This document shows positions 15,342 through 24,887 of a stretch of DNA of 64,000 bases, one piece after another; position 1 is the stretch's first letter; each line of letters begins with the position of its first letter. The notes beneath the pieces were generated by a model. The model had not been told where the DNA came from. It saw nothing but the letters and a program-made list of their open reading frames with translations, and made no database searches. Source of the DNA: Luteitalea pratensis (GTDB lineage: Bacteria > Acidobacteriota > Vicinamibacteria > Vicinamibacterales > Vicinamibacteraceae); contig NZ_CP015136.1 of NCBI RefSeq assembly GCF_001618865.1, positions 4,933,001 to 4,997,000 of the forward strand, in the 5' to 3' direction. The position numbers were made by a program, and so were the translations under genes.

Positions 15342-16820
15342 ATGGCTCGGACGCGACGCGCTTTCCTGACCGGTCTTGCCACCGTGGCGGCCGCCGCCAT
15401 GCCCCCTGCCTGGCAGGCCGGTGCGCGGAGCGGCCCGGTGTGGACACCGCAGCCAGCGGCGCTGAGGGGCGGGCGCTGGCCACGCTCCCTCGCAGAGCGG
15501 CGGGCGCTCGGTCTTCCCGAACCATCGAGATACCGTCGCGGCACATCCTCGATCGGGACACCAGGGGCGACGGCACGCCCGCGGGAGCCGCTCCTGGGCC
15601 CATCGCTCGTCGACGAGCGGCGTTCGCGGGCGGTCCCGCGGAAACCGACGCTCCAGGCCCGCTTCCCGGATCTGCGCCGGCGATTCGTGTTCGAGTACTA
15701 CCCGTGGTACGACACCGATCCGTGGTTCCACTGGAACGACGATGATCATGCGCCGCCGCTGGACGTGACGGCCTCCTCGATGCCGCGGCTCGGCGCGTAC
15801 GACACCTACGACGTCCGGGTGCTCGAACAGCACGCGCGCTGGATCGCCGAGGCGGGAGTCGGCGCCATCAACCTGAGCTGGTGGGGCCGCGGCGACTACA
15901 CGGACCTCGCGGTCCCGCGGGTGATGGACGTGATGCGCGATCACGACATCAAGGTCACGTTTCACCTCGAGCCGTATCGCGACGACCGGTCGCGCAACTA
16001 CGCCGACGACCTGCTGTTCCTGCTGCGCGAGTACGGCGAGAAGCGGCGGTGGGACACGTTCCTGCTGCTGGACCAGGGCAATGGCCGGGTGGCGCCGGTC
16101 TTCAAGTCGTTCCGGACGATCGTGCCGAGCCAGGTTCAGGACTGCCTCGGACGCATCTTCGATGTGCCCGACTACACCGCCGACGGCGACTGGCGGCGAC
16201 AGACCGACACCGCGCGCGAGGAGACGCGGCGCGATTTCTCGCGCCTGTTCCTGTTGGCGGACTCCCTTGCCGTCGACCGCATCGGGGCAGGCGGATTCGA
16301 CGGGCTGGCGGTGTACGACAACTTCGTCACCCCACCGCAATGGACGCGGATCGCGCAGGACGCCAGCGACGTCGGATTGCTCGCGTCGTTCAACGTCAAC
16401 CCCGGCTTCGACCGCTATCCGGACCGGCACCCACCACCGCCGCCCGAGGTGGATCCGTGCTACGGCGGCCCACTGGGGTTCGAACCAGGCGGCACGCACC
16501 CCGATTGGCGTGACGCGCAGGCGCGGATCGCCGCGCAGGACCTGGCGCTTGGCCGGATCACCGAGTCGTTCGCGGCCACGACCACCCTGCAGGCGCAGGA
16601 CGGCTCGGCCAATGTCAGTCGTGGCTTCTTCCTGGCCTATGTCAACTCGTTCAACGAATGGCACGAGGGTTCGCAGTTCGAACCGGCCAAGGACTTCGCC
16701 GAGCTGACGCCCGACGAGCGCCGCATCGGCTACCACAATCCGCCGGATGGCCACGCGCGGCTGCGTCGGTTGCGGTCTCTGATCGACGGCCTCACGAGCC
16801 CCGCATCCGCCCAGGCTTGA
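15342..16820 (+). CDS. Tat-exported GH99-like glycosidase
   Basis: 492-aa protein with a twin-arginine signal (MARTRRAFLTGLATVAAAA) and a TIM-barrel of the GH99/GH71-like group. The segment FNEWHEGSQFEPA contains the Glu pair (E439, E442) that corresponds to the catalytic EWHE of endo-alpha-mannosidases of GH99; the YYPWYDTDPWFHWN and NLSWWGRGDY blocks also fit. Related WbsX glycan proteins share this motif, so the exact activity is open. ATG 15342 starts the Tat signal; the frame upstream has no features. A DinB-like gene follows after 3 nt. Confidence 0.82.
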   Translation: MARTRRAFLTGLATVAAAAMPPAWQAGARSGPVWTPQPAALRGGRWPRSLAERRALGLPEPSRYRRGTSSIGTPGATARPREPLLGPSLVDERRSRAVPRKPTLQARFPDLRRRFVFEYYPWYDTDPWFHWNDDDHAPPLDVTASSMPRLGAYDTYDVRVLEQHARWIAEAGVGAINLSWWGRGDYTDLAVPRVMDVMRDHDIKVTFHLEPYRDDRSRNYADDLLFLLREYGEKRRWDTFLLLDQGNGRVAPVFKSFRTIVPSQVQDCLGRIFDVPDYTADGDWRRQTDTAREETRRDFSRLFLLADSLAVDRIGAGGFDGLAVYDNFVTPPQWTRIAQDASDVGLLASFNVNPGFDRYPDRHPPPPPEVDPCYGGPLGFEPGGTHPDWRDAQARIAAQDLALGRITESFAATTTLQAQDGSANVSRGFFLAYVNSFNEWHEGSQFEPAKDFAELTPDERRIGYHNPPDGHARLRRLRSLIDGLTSPASAQA

Positions 16821-16823
16821 TGC

Positions 16824-17321
16824 ATGGACCCGCACCTGCAACGAGCACTCACCGAGATCGAGGCTGCAACCCACGGCCTGTCGGGCGCTGACTGGCAACG
16901 CGCCCCCGCGGGTCACTGGCATTGCGCGCAAATTGTCGAGCACCTCGGCAAGGCATACGGCAGCACGGCGTACATCCTCGACAAGTGCGTGGCCGACGGT
17001 GCGCCCAAGGGGAGGCGGCCGTCCTGGCGGCAGCGCCTGTTCGCGACGATGGTCGTGAATCTGGGGTTCCTGCCATCAGGCGTGAAGGCCCCCGCGATGA
17101 CCGTTCCCGGCGGACTATCGGGTGACGAGGCACTGGCCCTGGCACGGCGAACACTACAGGAACTCGACGCGGCCGCAGTGCGATGCGTGGACAGGTTCGG
17201 GGCAGGCGTCCGCGTGGCCAACCACCCGATCCTCGGCGGCTTCACCGTGGGCCAGTGGCGCCGCTTCCACTGGGTCCACACCCGCCATCACATGCGCCAG
17301 ATCCTCCAGCGCCGACGGTGA
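16824..17321 (+). CDS. DinB-like / DUF1569 protein
   Basis: 165-aa four-helix-bundle protein of the DinB/YfiT-like superfamily. Candidate metal-binding histidines occur in WHCAQIVEHLGK and in the C-terminal FHWVHTRHHMRQI. The family includes thiol-dependent transferases, but members of this branch are mostly uncharacterised. It begins 3 nt after the glycosidase stop and probably shares its transcript. Confidence 0.8.
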   Translation: MDPHLQRALTEIEAATHGLSGADWQRAPAGHWHCAQIVEHLGKAYGSTAYILDKCVADGAPKGRRPSWRQRLFATMVVNLGFLPSGVKAPAMTVPGGLSGDEALALARRTLQELDAAAVRCVDRFGAGVRVANHPILGGFTVGQWRRFHWVHTRHHMRQILQRRR

Positions 17322-17328
17322 GGAGGGC

Positions 17329-17460
17329 TCAGGCGCGCCTGCGGCGCCGCATGGCCCAGACGGCGAGCGCCAGGGGTCATCAACGACGATGTGCCGGGGG
17401 CGGGCACCGTCAGGTCCAGTGCCTCGCCCACGTGCACACCCTGGTAGCTGCCGGGGTGTC
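17329..17460 (-). pseudogene. Remnant of a PEP-CTERM protein gene (3' end, frameshifted)
   Basis: On the minus strand the frame reads GVHVGEALDLTVPAPGTSSLM. A shift of one reading register then continues it as LALAVWAMRRRRRA and a stop at 17329-17331. Together these make the three parts of a PEP-CTERM sorting signal: a VPAPGT motif, a hydrophobic helix and a basic tail. No full-length gene lies upstream, so this is probably the decayed tail of an exported protein. No exosortase is in the window. Confidence 0.55.
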
Positions 17461-17528
17461 GTTTCCCCGCAAGCACTGAGTAACGTCGGCAGAGTGATGA
17501 CGGCGCATGCGAGTGGCCCCTCTCGGCT

Positions 17529-18326
17529 ATGATGCCGAACGCCGTGCACACACTCGATCACTTCCGCCTCGATGGACACCGCGCCTTGATCACGGGCGCC
17601 AGCCGCGGTCTCGGCCGCGAGATGGCGCTCGCCTTTGCCGACGTCGGCGCCGACGTCGTGATCACCGGTCGCACGCCCGAGACCCTCGAGCGCACGGCCG
17701 ACGAGATCCGCGCGCGAGGGACGCAGGCCTGGACACGGGTCGTGGACATGGGCCAGCCCGAGGCGTGCGAGGCCGCGTGCGAGGCCATCCGTGACACGCT
17801 CGGCCGCATCGACATCCTCGTCAACAACGTCGGCAACCGTGTGACCGGCGGCGCGATCCAGGACGAGCCGCTGGCCACCTGGCGGACATCGATCGACCTC
17901 AATCTGATCAGTGTCGTGCTACCGACGCGGATCTTTGCCGCCGCCATGCTGGCTGACAAGCGGCCTGGCCGGATCATCAACATCGCCTCCATCAGCGGCC
18001 TGATCGCCAACCGCGGCATCGGCGGGCGCGACTACGAGACCAGCAAGGCCGCCGTCATCCACTTCACGCGCTGCGCGGCCGTGGACTGGGCGCCGCATGG
18101 CATCACCGTCAACGCGATCTGCCCGGGGCTCTTCATGACCGATGTCAACCGGGAGTGGAATGAACGCCGGCCGGACGTCATCGAGGCGTTCGTACGCAAC
18201 GTGCCGATGGGGCGTGCCGGCGAACCGCGGGAGATCGGACCGTTGGCCGTCTACCTCGCGGGCGCTGGTGCGGCCTACGTCACGGGCGCCACCTTCGTGA
18301 TCGACGGCGGCTACACGGCGTGGTAG
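17529..18326 (+). CDS. SDR family oxidoreductase
   Basis: 265-aa classical short-chain dehydrogenase, similar in style to gluconate 5-dehydrogenases. It has the TGASRGLG cofactor motif, NNVGN, catalytic Ser in NIASISG and YETSK (Tyr-x3-Lys), and the C-terminal TFVIDGGYTAW. The substrate is unknown. The start is uncertain: ATG 17529 gives MMPNAVHTLDHF, but TATGAT at 17528-17533 looks like a -10 box, which would favour the GTG at 17544 on a nearly leaderless mRNA. Confidence 0.88.
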   Translation: MMPNAVHTLDHFRLDGHRALITGASRGLGREMALAFADVGADVVITGRTPETLERTADEIRARGTQAWTRVVDMGQPEACEAACEAIRDTLGRIDILVNNVGNRVTGGAIQDEPLATWRTSIDLNLISVVLPTRIFAAAMLADKRPGRIINIASISGLIANRGIGGRDYETSKAAVIHFTRCAAVDWAPHGITVNAICPGLFMTDVNREWNERRPDVIEAFVRNVPMGRAGEPREIGPLAVYLAGAGAAYVTGATFVIDGGYTAW

Positions 18327-18369
18327 TCAACGACCGGCACGGCCGGGACCGCGAGAGATCCACGGAGCC

Positions 18370-19032
18370 TCACGACGCGTGAGCCTCTCCCTGCGTCATC
18401 GCCTTCAGGTAGGCATCCGCTTCCCCGATGGCCTGCTGCATGTCGACGATGAGGGCATCCACGTCGCGTGACACGGCAGCGAGCTCCCTGGTCAGGGCGC
18501 CGAGCGCGCGCGCGTTCAGGTTGTGCTTGAGGAACAGCACGCGATCTCGCAACGGCTTGAGCACCGGATCGATCTTCTTCTCGACCTGCTCCATGCGTGC
18601 GACCAGTGCTTCCGTGCGGCGGCGCGTGTCGCGCAACTCGCGCTCACTCTCGGCGCGCAGGGTGCGGTCGGAGTACTTGCCGAGTTCGTCCTGCCATTCC
18701 TTGAACAGGTCCTTCGAGACGTCGCGGACGGCGTTGACGCGGTCGTGGACGTCCCTGGCCCGGTCTTCGCTCCGCTCGAGTTCCTTGTTCAGCCTGTTGT
18801 AGGTCTCCTCGAGCTCGCCGCCCTGCACGTCGACGATTTCCTTGAGACGTTCGAGCGCCGTCTTGAAGTCCTCTTGTGCCTTGACCTGGGACTCGCGCGC
18901 TTCCTTGACGCGCTTCACGAGGATGTCGCGCTTCTCGAAGCCGACCTTCTTCATGGCCTTGTAGTAGAGGCTGTCGCATCCCGCGAGCGCCGCGGCGCAC
19001 CCAATCAGCAACGCCACCACCTGCCGCCGCAT
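18370..19032 (-). CDS. DUF2959 lipoprotein
   Basis: About 220 aa. The lipobox LAGC after MRRQVVALLIGCAAALAG predicts lipid anchoring. The rest is a long, highly charged alpha-helical coiled coil, starting DSLYYKAMKKVGFEKRDILV, which matches the DUF2959 family. It probably acts in the periplasm or cell envelope; the function is not known. ATG 19032 starts directly at the signal peptide; an ATG at 19059 adds nine residues and is also possible. It is convergent with the SDR gene. Confidence 0.82.
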   Translation of the reverse strand: MRRQVVALLIGCAAALAGCDSLYYKAMKKVGFEKRDILVKRVKEARESQVKAQEDFKTALERLKEIVDVQGGELEETYNRLNKELERSEDRARDVHDRVNAVRDVSKDLFKEWQDELGKYSDRTLRAESERELRDTRRRTEALVARMEQVEKKIDPVLKPLRDRVLFLKHNLNARALGALTRELAAVSRDVDALIVDMQQAIGEADAYLKAMTQGEAHAS

Positions 19033-19097
19033 CCACGTCGTCGAGCCCTGCCCATGCATGCCCAGCAGTGTAGCGTGCAGTTCCAGTGTCAGCCTTT

Positions 19098-20570
19098 CTA
19101 CCTGGCCGGCACGCGCGGAGGGACGGCGAGTGGCGGGCCGTAGTACGGGTACCGATCGTATCGATCGTCGTCGCTTGTCGCGCGCGGATCGCCGGTCGTC
19201 GACATCCAGGTGGCAAGGCGATCTCGCAGGCGACGCAGGGTGGGCGCGTGCGCGGGATCCTGCGCCACGTTGTGTAGCTGGCCGGGGTCGGCCGCCACGA
19301 CGTACAGTTCCTCGGCTGGCCGCTTCGCCATCGCGTGCGTGCGGAATGCCGCGAACGCCGTCCCCTCACGCATCAACAGCTGCTTGCTCGGGCCATCGTC
19401 TATGTCACCGAACGGGCCCACCGAGTGGTGGAGTACGGGATCTCCGGCGGGCCAGCGATCCGGGCGGAAGTTGCGGACATAGAGATACTCACGACTGCGA
19501 GCGGCTCGAGACGGGTATGACAGATCGCCGGCGCGGACATTCGCGTGTCGTTCGCGCTCCAGGAAGGCCATGTCCCGCTCAGCTTCGCCCGAGCGGCCCT
19601 CGAGCACCGGACGCAGGTTCAAGCCTGTCATGTCGACAGGCACGTCGAGCCCGGCAGCCTTCAGAATTGTCGGCGCGAGATCGGTAAGCGTGACGATCGC
19701 GTCCGACACGTGGCCGGCACTCGCGACGCCGGGCCACCGTATGACGAGCGGCACGCGCGTACCCCCGTCGTAGAGTGTCGCCTTGGCGCCTGGAAAGGGC
19801 ATGCCGTTGTCGGAGGTGACGATGAGCAGCGTACGGTCTAGCTCACCGGCCCCCTCCAGCGCCGCCACGAGCGCGCCCAGGTCGCGATCAAAGCGCTCGA
19901 CCTCCGCCAGGTAGTCGGCCACGTCGCTGCGCACCTCGGGCGTGTCGGGCAGGAACGCGGGCACGCGCACGCGAGCCGGATCGACACCCGCGCGGGCCCC
20001 GCTGGCCACCTCGTAGGGTCGATGCGGGTCGCTGCTGCCAAACCAGTACGCAAACGGCACGTTGGCGGTGCGCGTGGCGAGAAAGGCCGGAAAGGATGCG
20101 TAGCGAGGACCGGCCGGATTGCGCGTCCGGCCACCAGGCTCGATCGAACCGGGCCCCCAACCCTTGCCGGTATGGCCGACGAGATAGCCCCGCGCCTCGA
20201 GCAGATCGGGATAGACCGCGAACCGCGACGGCAGATGACTCCAGAGTTGCGCGCCCTCGGCGAGCCGGTGTGGCGCCTGGCCGGTGAGCAGAGCCGCGCG
20301 GGAGGGGGTACACGAAGGCGCCGCCGTGAACGCGTGGGTGAAGCGCACGCCTTCGCGGGCGAGCCGATCATAGGTCGGCGTCCGTGCGGCCGGATCCCCA
20401 TCGGCGCCGGTATGCGGCCAGGACCAGTCGTCGGCAATGGCCACCACCACGTTCAGCGGCGCGCGAGCTGCCCCGGAGCTCCGCTCTTGCGCGAGCGTCC
20501 CAGGTTCAGCCACGGCGAGGGCACCGGCGAGACCGGCCGACAGCAGCCGGAGGCTGATTTGTTCGCGCAT
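19098..20570 (-). CDS. Secreted sulfatase (alkaline-phosphatase superfamily)
   Basis: 490-aa family S1 sulfatase with an N-terminal signal (MREQISLRLLSAGLAGALAVA). The metal-binding pair is D47-D48 in AIADDWSW, the signature SCTPSRAALLTG carries C87 (to be converted to formylglycine), and TSDNG gives the second metal pair. It probably hydrolyses sulfate esters of glycans outside the cytoplasm. The maturation enzyme is not in the window. The longer frame to 21068 is a shadow of the CBS gene. It is divergent from the CBS gene with only 30 nt between starts. Confidence 0.9.
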   Translation of the reverse strand: MREQISLRLLSAGLAGALAVAEPGTLAQERSSGAARAPLNVVVAIADDWSWPHTGADGDPAARTPTYDRLAREGVRFTHAFTAAPSCTPSRAALLTGQAPHRLAEGAQLWSHLPSRFAVYPDLLEARGYLVGHTGKGWGPGSIEPGGRTRNPAGPRYASFPAFLATRTANVPFAYWFGSSDPHRPYEVASGARAGVDPARVRVPAFLPDTPEVRSDVADYLAEVERFDRDLGALVAALEGAGELDRTLLIVTSDNGMPFPGAKATLYDGGTRVPLVIRWPGVASAGHVSDAIVTLTDLAPTILKAAGLDVPVDMTGLNLRPVLEGRSGEAERDMAFLERERHANVRAGDLSYPSRAARSREYLYVRNFRPDRWPAGDPVLHHSVGPFGDIDDGPSKQLLMREGTAFAAFRTHAMAKRPAEELYVVAADPGQLHNVAQDPAHAPTLRRLRDRLATWMSTTGDPRATSDDDRYDRYPYYGPPLAVPPRVPAR

Positions 20571-20600
20571 GGGCGACAGCATAGGATGGAACGCGGAACC

Positions 20601-21968
<1,368 letters not shown>

Positions 21969-22132
21969 CGCATTCGCGGTCGTACATGCTGGCGCGGCGC
22001 ATGACGGCACCACCACGCCAGACACGAGCTGGCGGCACGAATTCGCGATCGGGCTCGCCTGGCGGTTCGGTGGCGCGCAGGCCGGCTAGGATAACGCGAC
22101 GTCGCCAGCCAGTGTCTCCGAATCCATAGCCA

Positions 22133-22158
22133 TTGACATACAGATTCGGACCACTGTA
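22133..22158 (+). promoter_or_regulatory. Promoter and candidate operator of the Xre/RES toxin-antitoxin pair
   Basis: TTGACA (22133-22138) is a consensus -35. Directly after it lies the inverted repeat TACAG (22139-22143), 10 nt, CTGTA (22154-22158), which covers the spacer and the -10 position 11 nt before the antitoxin ATG. Placement fits autorepression by the antitoxin. Confidence 0.55.
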
Positions 22159-22168
22159 CCGTTGACGC

Positions 22169-22612
22169 ATGGCCCCCGCGCACGCCCGCCCCCGCTACCC
22201 GCGCACCGCGGTCCCGGCTGTCGGGCTCCCCGACCTGAGCACGCGGGAGACACGTGAGCGCCTGAGCCCGGCGGCGCTGCGCGGTTTCTTCTCGATCATG
22301 GACCGCTGGCAGGTGCGTGACGACATCGCACGGCAACTGCTCGGCGGCATCTCCAATGGCACGTTCTACGAGATGAAACGGGATGCATCGCGCGTGTGCT
22401 CGGCCGACGAACTGACCCGCGTCTCGTACCTGATCGGCATCTTCAAGGCGCTCAACGTCCTCAATGGAGAGGCGCTGGCCGACGCGTGGATGCAGTTGCC
22501 GAACATCAATCGCCTGTTTGGCGGCGGCACGCCGCTCGAGTACGTGACGCGAGGCGGCATCCCGGCAATGGACCAGGTCCGGCGCCTGCTGGACGCACGA
22601 CGTGGTGTCTGA
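22169..22612 (+). CDS. Xre/MbcA/ParS-type antitoxin
   Basis: 147-aa antitoxin of the Xre-RES module. The middle part (GGISNGTFYEMKR) is the DNA-binding helix-turn-helix region. The C-terminal MbcA/ParS/Xre (DUF2384) segment has the typical NRLFGGGTPLEYVTRGG and VRRLLDARRG end, which in this family seals the toxin active site. The stop overlaps the start of the RES toxin by 11 nt. It probably represses its own promoter via the palindrome just upstream. Confidence 0.88.
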   Translation: MAPAHARPRYPRTAVPAVGLPDLSTRETRERLSPAALRGFFSIMDRWQVRDDIARQLLGGISNGTFYEMKRDASRVCSADELTRVSYLIGIFKALNVLNGEALADAWMQLPNINRLFGGGTPLEYVTRGGIPAMDQVRRLLDARRGV

Positions 22613-23312
22613 AGATGCGGTGCTGCCGCGCACACACGAGGTGCGTGTGCGCGACGCGCATCGCCTGGTGCCTTCCCGTTACAGTGACGAGAGCGTCCTC
22701 ACCAGGCTGACGGCCGACGTTGCCGACCTCCAGGCGCTGTTCGAACTGGATGGCGCCACCAACGCCCGGCTGGTTGCGGAAACACGCGGAGTCGCGGGTA
22801 TCGGACCCGACGAACTCCTGGCCGGTGTCCCCTATGCCCACATCGTGAATGCCGCCTTCTGCCATCCGCTACCGGAAGGGGGCCGATTCAACGGCCCGGA
22901 GCGCGGCGCGTGGTATGCCGGGCTGGCGGTCGAGACGTCTCACGCGGAAGTGGCATTCCACAAGCAGGTGCAACTCGAGGAGATCGGCTGGAACGCACGC
23001 GAGGTGGTCACCTACGATGACTACCTCGCCGACGTGTCCGCCGACGTGCACGACGTGCGGCGCGATCGACGCTTCCGCGGATGCCTGGCGCCCGACTCGT
23101 ACGTGGCCAGTCAGGCGCTTGCCGAACGCCTCCTCCTTGCGGGCTCGCTCGGCATCGTCTATCCGAGCGTGCGACACGCCGGCGGGACCTGCCTCGCCTG
23201 CTTCAGGCCGGCGATCGTCACCCATGTCCGGCGTGACGCCACATGGCGCTTCACCTGGGAGGACGGCGCGCTCCAGGACGTCGCGCGTGAGCGGCGACGC
23301 ACCCGTCGCTGA
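22602..23312 (+). CDS. RES domain toxin (NAD+ phosphorylase family)
   Basis: 236-aa RES-domain protein. RES toxins break down NAD+ by phosphorolysis and stop growth unless bound by the Xre antitoxin. The namesake residues are visible: Arg in GGRFNGPERGAWYAG, Glu in SHAEVAFH and Ser in GIVYPSVRH. The start is GTG 22602 (or 22605) inside the antitoxin gene, so translation is coupled. It appears intact. Confidence 0.88.
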   Translation: MVSEDAVLPRTHEVRVRDAHRLVPSRYSDESVLTRLTADVADLQALFELDGATNARLVAETRGVAGIGPDELLAGVPYAHIVNAAFCHPLPEGGRFNGPERGAWYAGLAVETSHAEVAFHKQVQLEEIGWNAREVVTYDDYLADVSADVHDVRRDRRFRGCLAPDSYVASQALAERLLLAGSLGIVYPSVRHAGGTCLACFRPAIVTHVRRDATWRFTWEDGALQDVARERRRTRR

Positions 23313-23464
23313 CACGACGCCGCGCGTCACGGCACCGCGCGTCACGACACCGCGCGTCGACCTGAAGGTCGACGCCTACAAGTTGGTCGTTACGTCGACA
23401 GGTAGGTCGACGCCTACGGGTTGGTCGGTCGTAGCCGTCGACCTTCAGGTCGACGGTCACCGGG
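23313..23464. repeat. Repeat-rich gap with two class II palindromes
   Basis: Between convergent RES and dcd genes lie three 15-bp direct repeats of CACCGCGCGTCACG type (about 23322-23357) and two class II palindromes. One is at 23356-23373, followed by GCCTAC; the other is at 23435-23456 with 10-bp arms, preceded by GTAG. A half copy lies near 23404-23417. No gene is seen. Confidence 0.75.
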
Positions 23465-24019
23465 TCAGAGCTTCGGCAGCGTGACGCCAACCTGCTTGAG
23501 GTACTTGCCCTTCTTGTCGGCGTACGAGACTTCGCAGGGCTCGTCACCCTGGAAGAACAGGACCTGCGCGATCCCCTCGTTGGCGTAGATGCGGGCCGGC
23601 AAGGGCGTGGTATTGCTGATTTCCAGCGTCACGTAGCCCTCCCATTCCGGTTCGAAGGGCGTCACGTTGACGATGATGCCGCAGCGGGCGTAGGTGGACT
23701 TGCCCAGGCACACCGTCAGGATGTCACGGGGGATGCGGAAGTACTCGATGGTGCGCGCGAGCGCAAACGAGTTGGGCGGGACGATGCAGACATCGGTCCT
23801 GATGTCCACGAAGCTGCGGGGATCGAAGTTCTTGGGATCGATCACCGTGTTGTTGATGTTGGTGAAGATCTTGAACTCGTCGGCCACACGGATGTCGTAG
23901 CCGTACGACGACAGTCCGTAGGAGACCACGCCCTCACGCACCTGCCGGTCCTCGAACGGCTCGATCATGCCGTGCTCGAGGGCCATGCGACGAATCCACT
24001 TGTCGGCTTTGATGGACAT
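23465..24019 (-). CDS. dcd: dCTP deaminase
   Basis: 184-aa trimeric dCTP deaminase, converting dCTP to dUTP for thymidylate synthesis (or to dUMP in bifunctional forms). Family marks are [13 protein letters not shown], the [17 protein letters not shown] block, [11 protein letters not shown] and [12 protein letters not shown] with the catalytic Glu. ATG 24019 gives the canonical MSIKADKWI; the frame two codons longer is less likely. It is convergent with the RES gene. Confidence 0.95.
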   Translation of the reverse strand: MSIKADKWIRRMALEHGMIEPFEDRQVREGVVSYGLSSYGYDIRVADEFKIFTNINNTVIDPKNFDPRSFVDIRTDVCIVPPNSFALARTIEYFRIPRDILTVCLGKSTYARCGIIVNVTPFEPEWEGYVTLEISNTTPLPARIYANEGIAQVLFFQGDEPCEVSYADKKGKYLKQVGVTLPKL

Positions 24020-24028
24020 AGGCAAATG

Positions 24029-24095
24029 GTAGGGCCCGCTCTCCGAGCGGGCCGTCAGCGAGGCCGTTGAGAGGGCCGGCTGGGACAGCCGGCCC
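24029..24095. repeat. Two class I GTAG-headed hairpins in opposite orientation
   Basis: Copy 1: GTAG at 24029-24032, then arms 24033-24041 and 24045-24053 (9 bp) around loop TCC. Copy 2, inverted: arms 24073-24082 and 24086-24095 (10 bp) around GGA (TCC on the other strand), ending in CTAC at about 24095-24098. They lie between the 5' end of dcd and the 3' end of the DUF2905 gene. Confidence 0.85.
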
Positions 24096-24108
24096 TACCA
24101 ACAGCGCG

Positions 24109-24303
24109 TCATCTTCGAAACAGCGACAGGATGAGCGTCAGCAGCACGCTGACGACGATGCAGGTGACGATCGGGAAGTAGAACGTGCCCCGGCCGCGGG
24201 AAACGACGATGTCGCCGGGGAGCCGCCCGAGCGGCAGCCCCAGCAGCATCAGCGCGCCGATGGCTGCGACGATCAGGCCGACAACGACGAGCGTGCGTGC
24301 CAT
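24109..24303 (-). CDS. DUF2905 small membrane protein
   Basis: 64-aa protein with two transmembrane helices separated by LGRLPGDIVVSRGRGTFYFP, the hallmark of DUF2905. The function is unknown. ATG 24303 begins MARTLVVVGL, the usual family start; the longer frame to 24387 lies in the ndk gene. It follows ndk by 16 nt on the same strand. Confidence 0.88.
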   Translation of the reverse strand: MARTLVVVGLIVAAIGALMLLGLPLGRLPGDIVVSRGRGTFYFPIVTCIVVSVLLTLILSLFRR

Positions 24304-24319
24304 CGCCGCGGGTTCGCGC

Positions 24320-24730
24320 CTACAGTTCGAGGCCGCGGAAGAAGTAGCCGAGTTCGAAGGCCGCCGTCTCCGGGGCATCGGACCCATGCGTCGCGTTGTT
24401 GTCGATCGACGCGCCGAACTCCTTGCGCATGGTGCCGGGCTCGGCGTTGGCCGGGTTGGTCGCGCCCATCAGCGTGCGCCACGTCTTGATGGCATCGGGC
24501 GCTTCCAGGCACAGGAGGACACACGGTCCCGACGACATGAAATCGGTCAGGCCGCCGAAGAACGGCCTCGCGCTGTGGACCGCGTAGAAGCCCTCGGCCT
24601 CGCGCTTGGACAGGTGCTGCAACCGCATGGCGACGATGCGAAAGCCCTCCTGCTCGATGCGGGCAAGGATGCGGCCGATGACGCCGTTCTTCACGGCGTC
24701 GGGTTTGATAATCGCGAATGTACGTTCCAT
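24320..24730 (-). CDS. ndk: Nucleoside diphosphate kinase
   Basis: 136-aa enzyme that equalises nucleoside triphosphate pools by phosphate transfer through an active-site histidine. The N-terminus is [15 protein letters not shown] and the signature NATHGSD has H115. Length is standard. It lies downstream of korAB with a 157-nt gap filled mostly by 7-bp repeats. Confidence 0.97.
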   Translation of the reverse strand: MERTFAIIKPDAVKNGVIGRILARIEQEGFRIVAMRLQHLSKREAEGFYAVHSARPFFGGLTDFMSSGPCVLLCLEAPDAIKTWRTLMGATNPANAEPGTMRKEFGASIDNNATHGSDAPETAAFELGYFFRGLEL

Positions 24731-24731
24731 A

Positions 24732-24805
24732 GATGGGTCGGGACTCGGGATTCGGGATTCGGGACTGTGGATTTCGGGATTGGCGAATCGGGAATCGGGG
24801 ATGCG
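24732..24805. repeat. Tandem CGGGANT repeats between korB and ndk
   Basis: Imperfect units CGGGACT and CGGGATT recur with a period near 7-8 bp. The rest of the 24731-24887 gap holds CGTTCGACGTT-like short repeats and no gene. Confidence 0.65.
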
Positions 24806-24887
24806 GCTAGGAGTGCGGGCAACCCGGTGAGTTGCCCTGCCTGCGTTCGACGTTGTCGGCGTTCAGCGTTCGACGTTCGGCGTTTCC

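Noticed and set aside
23313-23464. CRISPR-like direct repeats after the RES toxin
   Set aside because: Only three short 15-bp units with no regular unique spacers; palindromic REP-type elements explain the rest.
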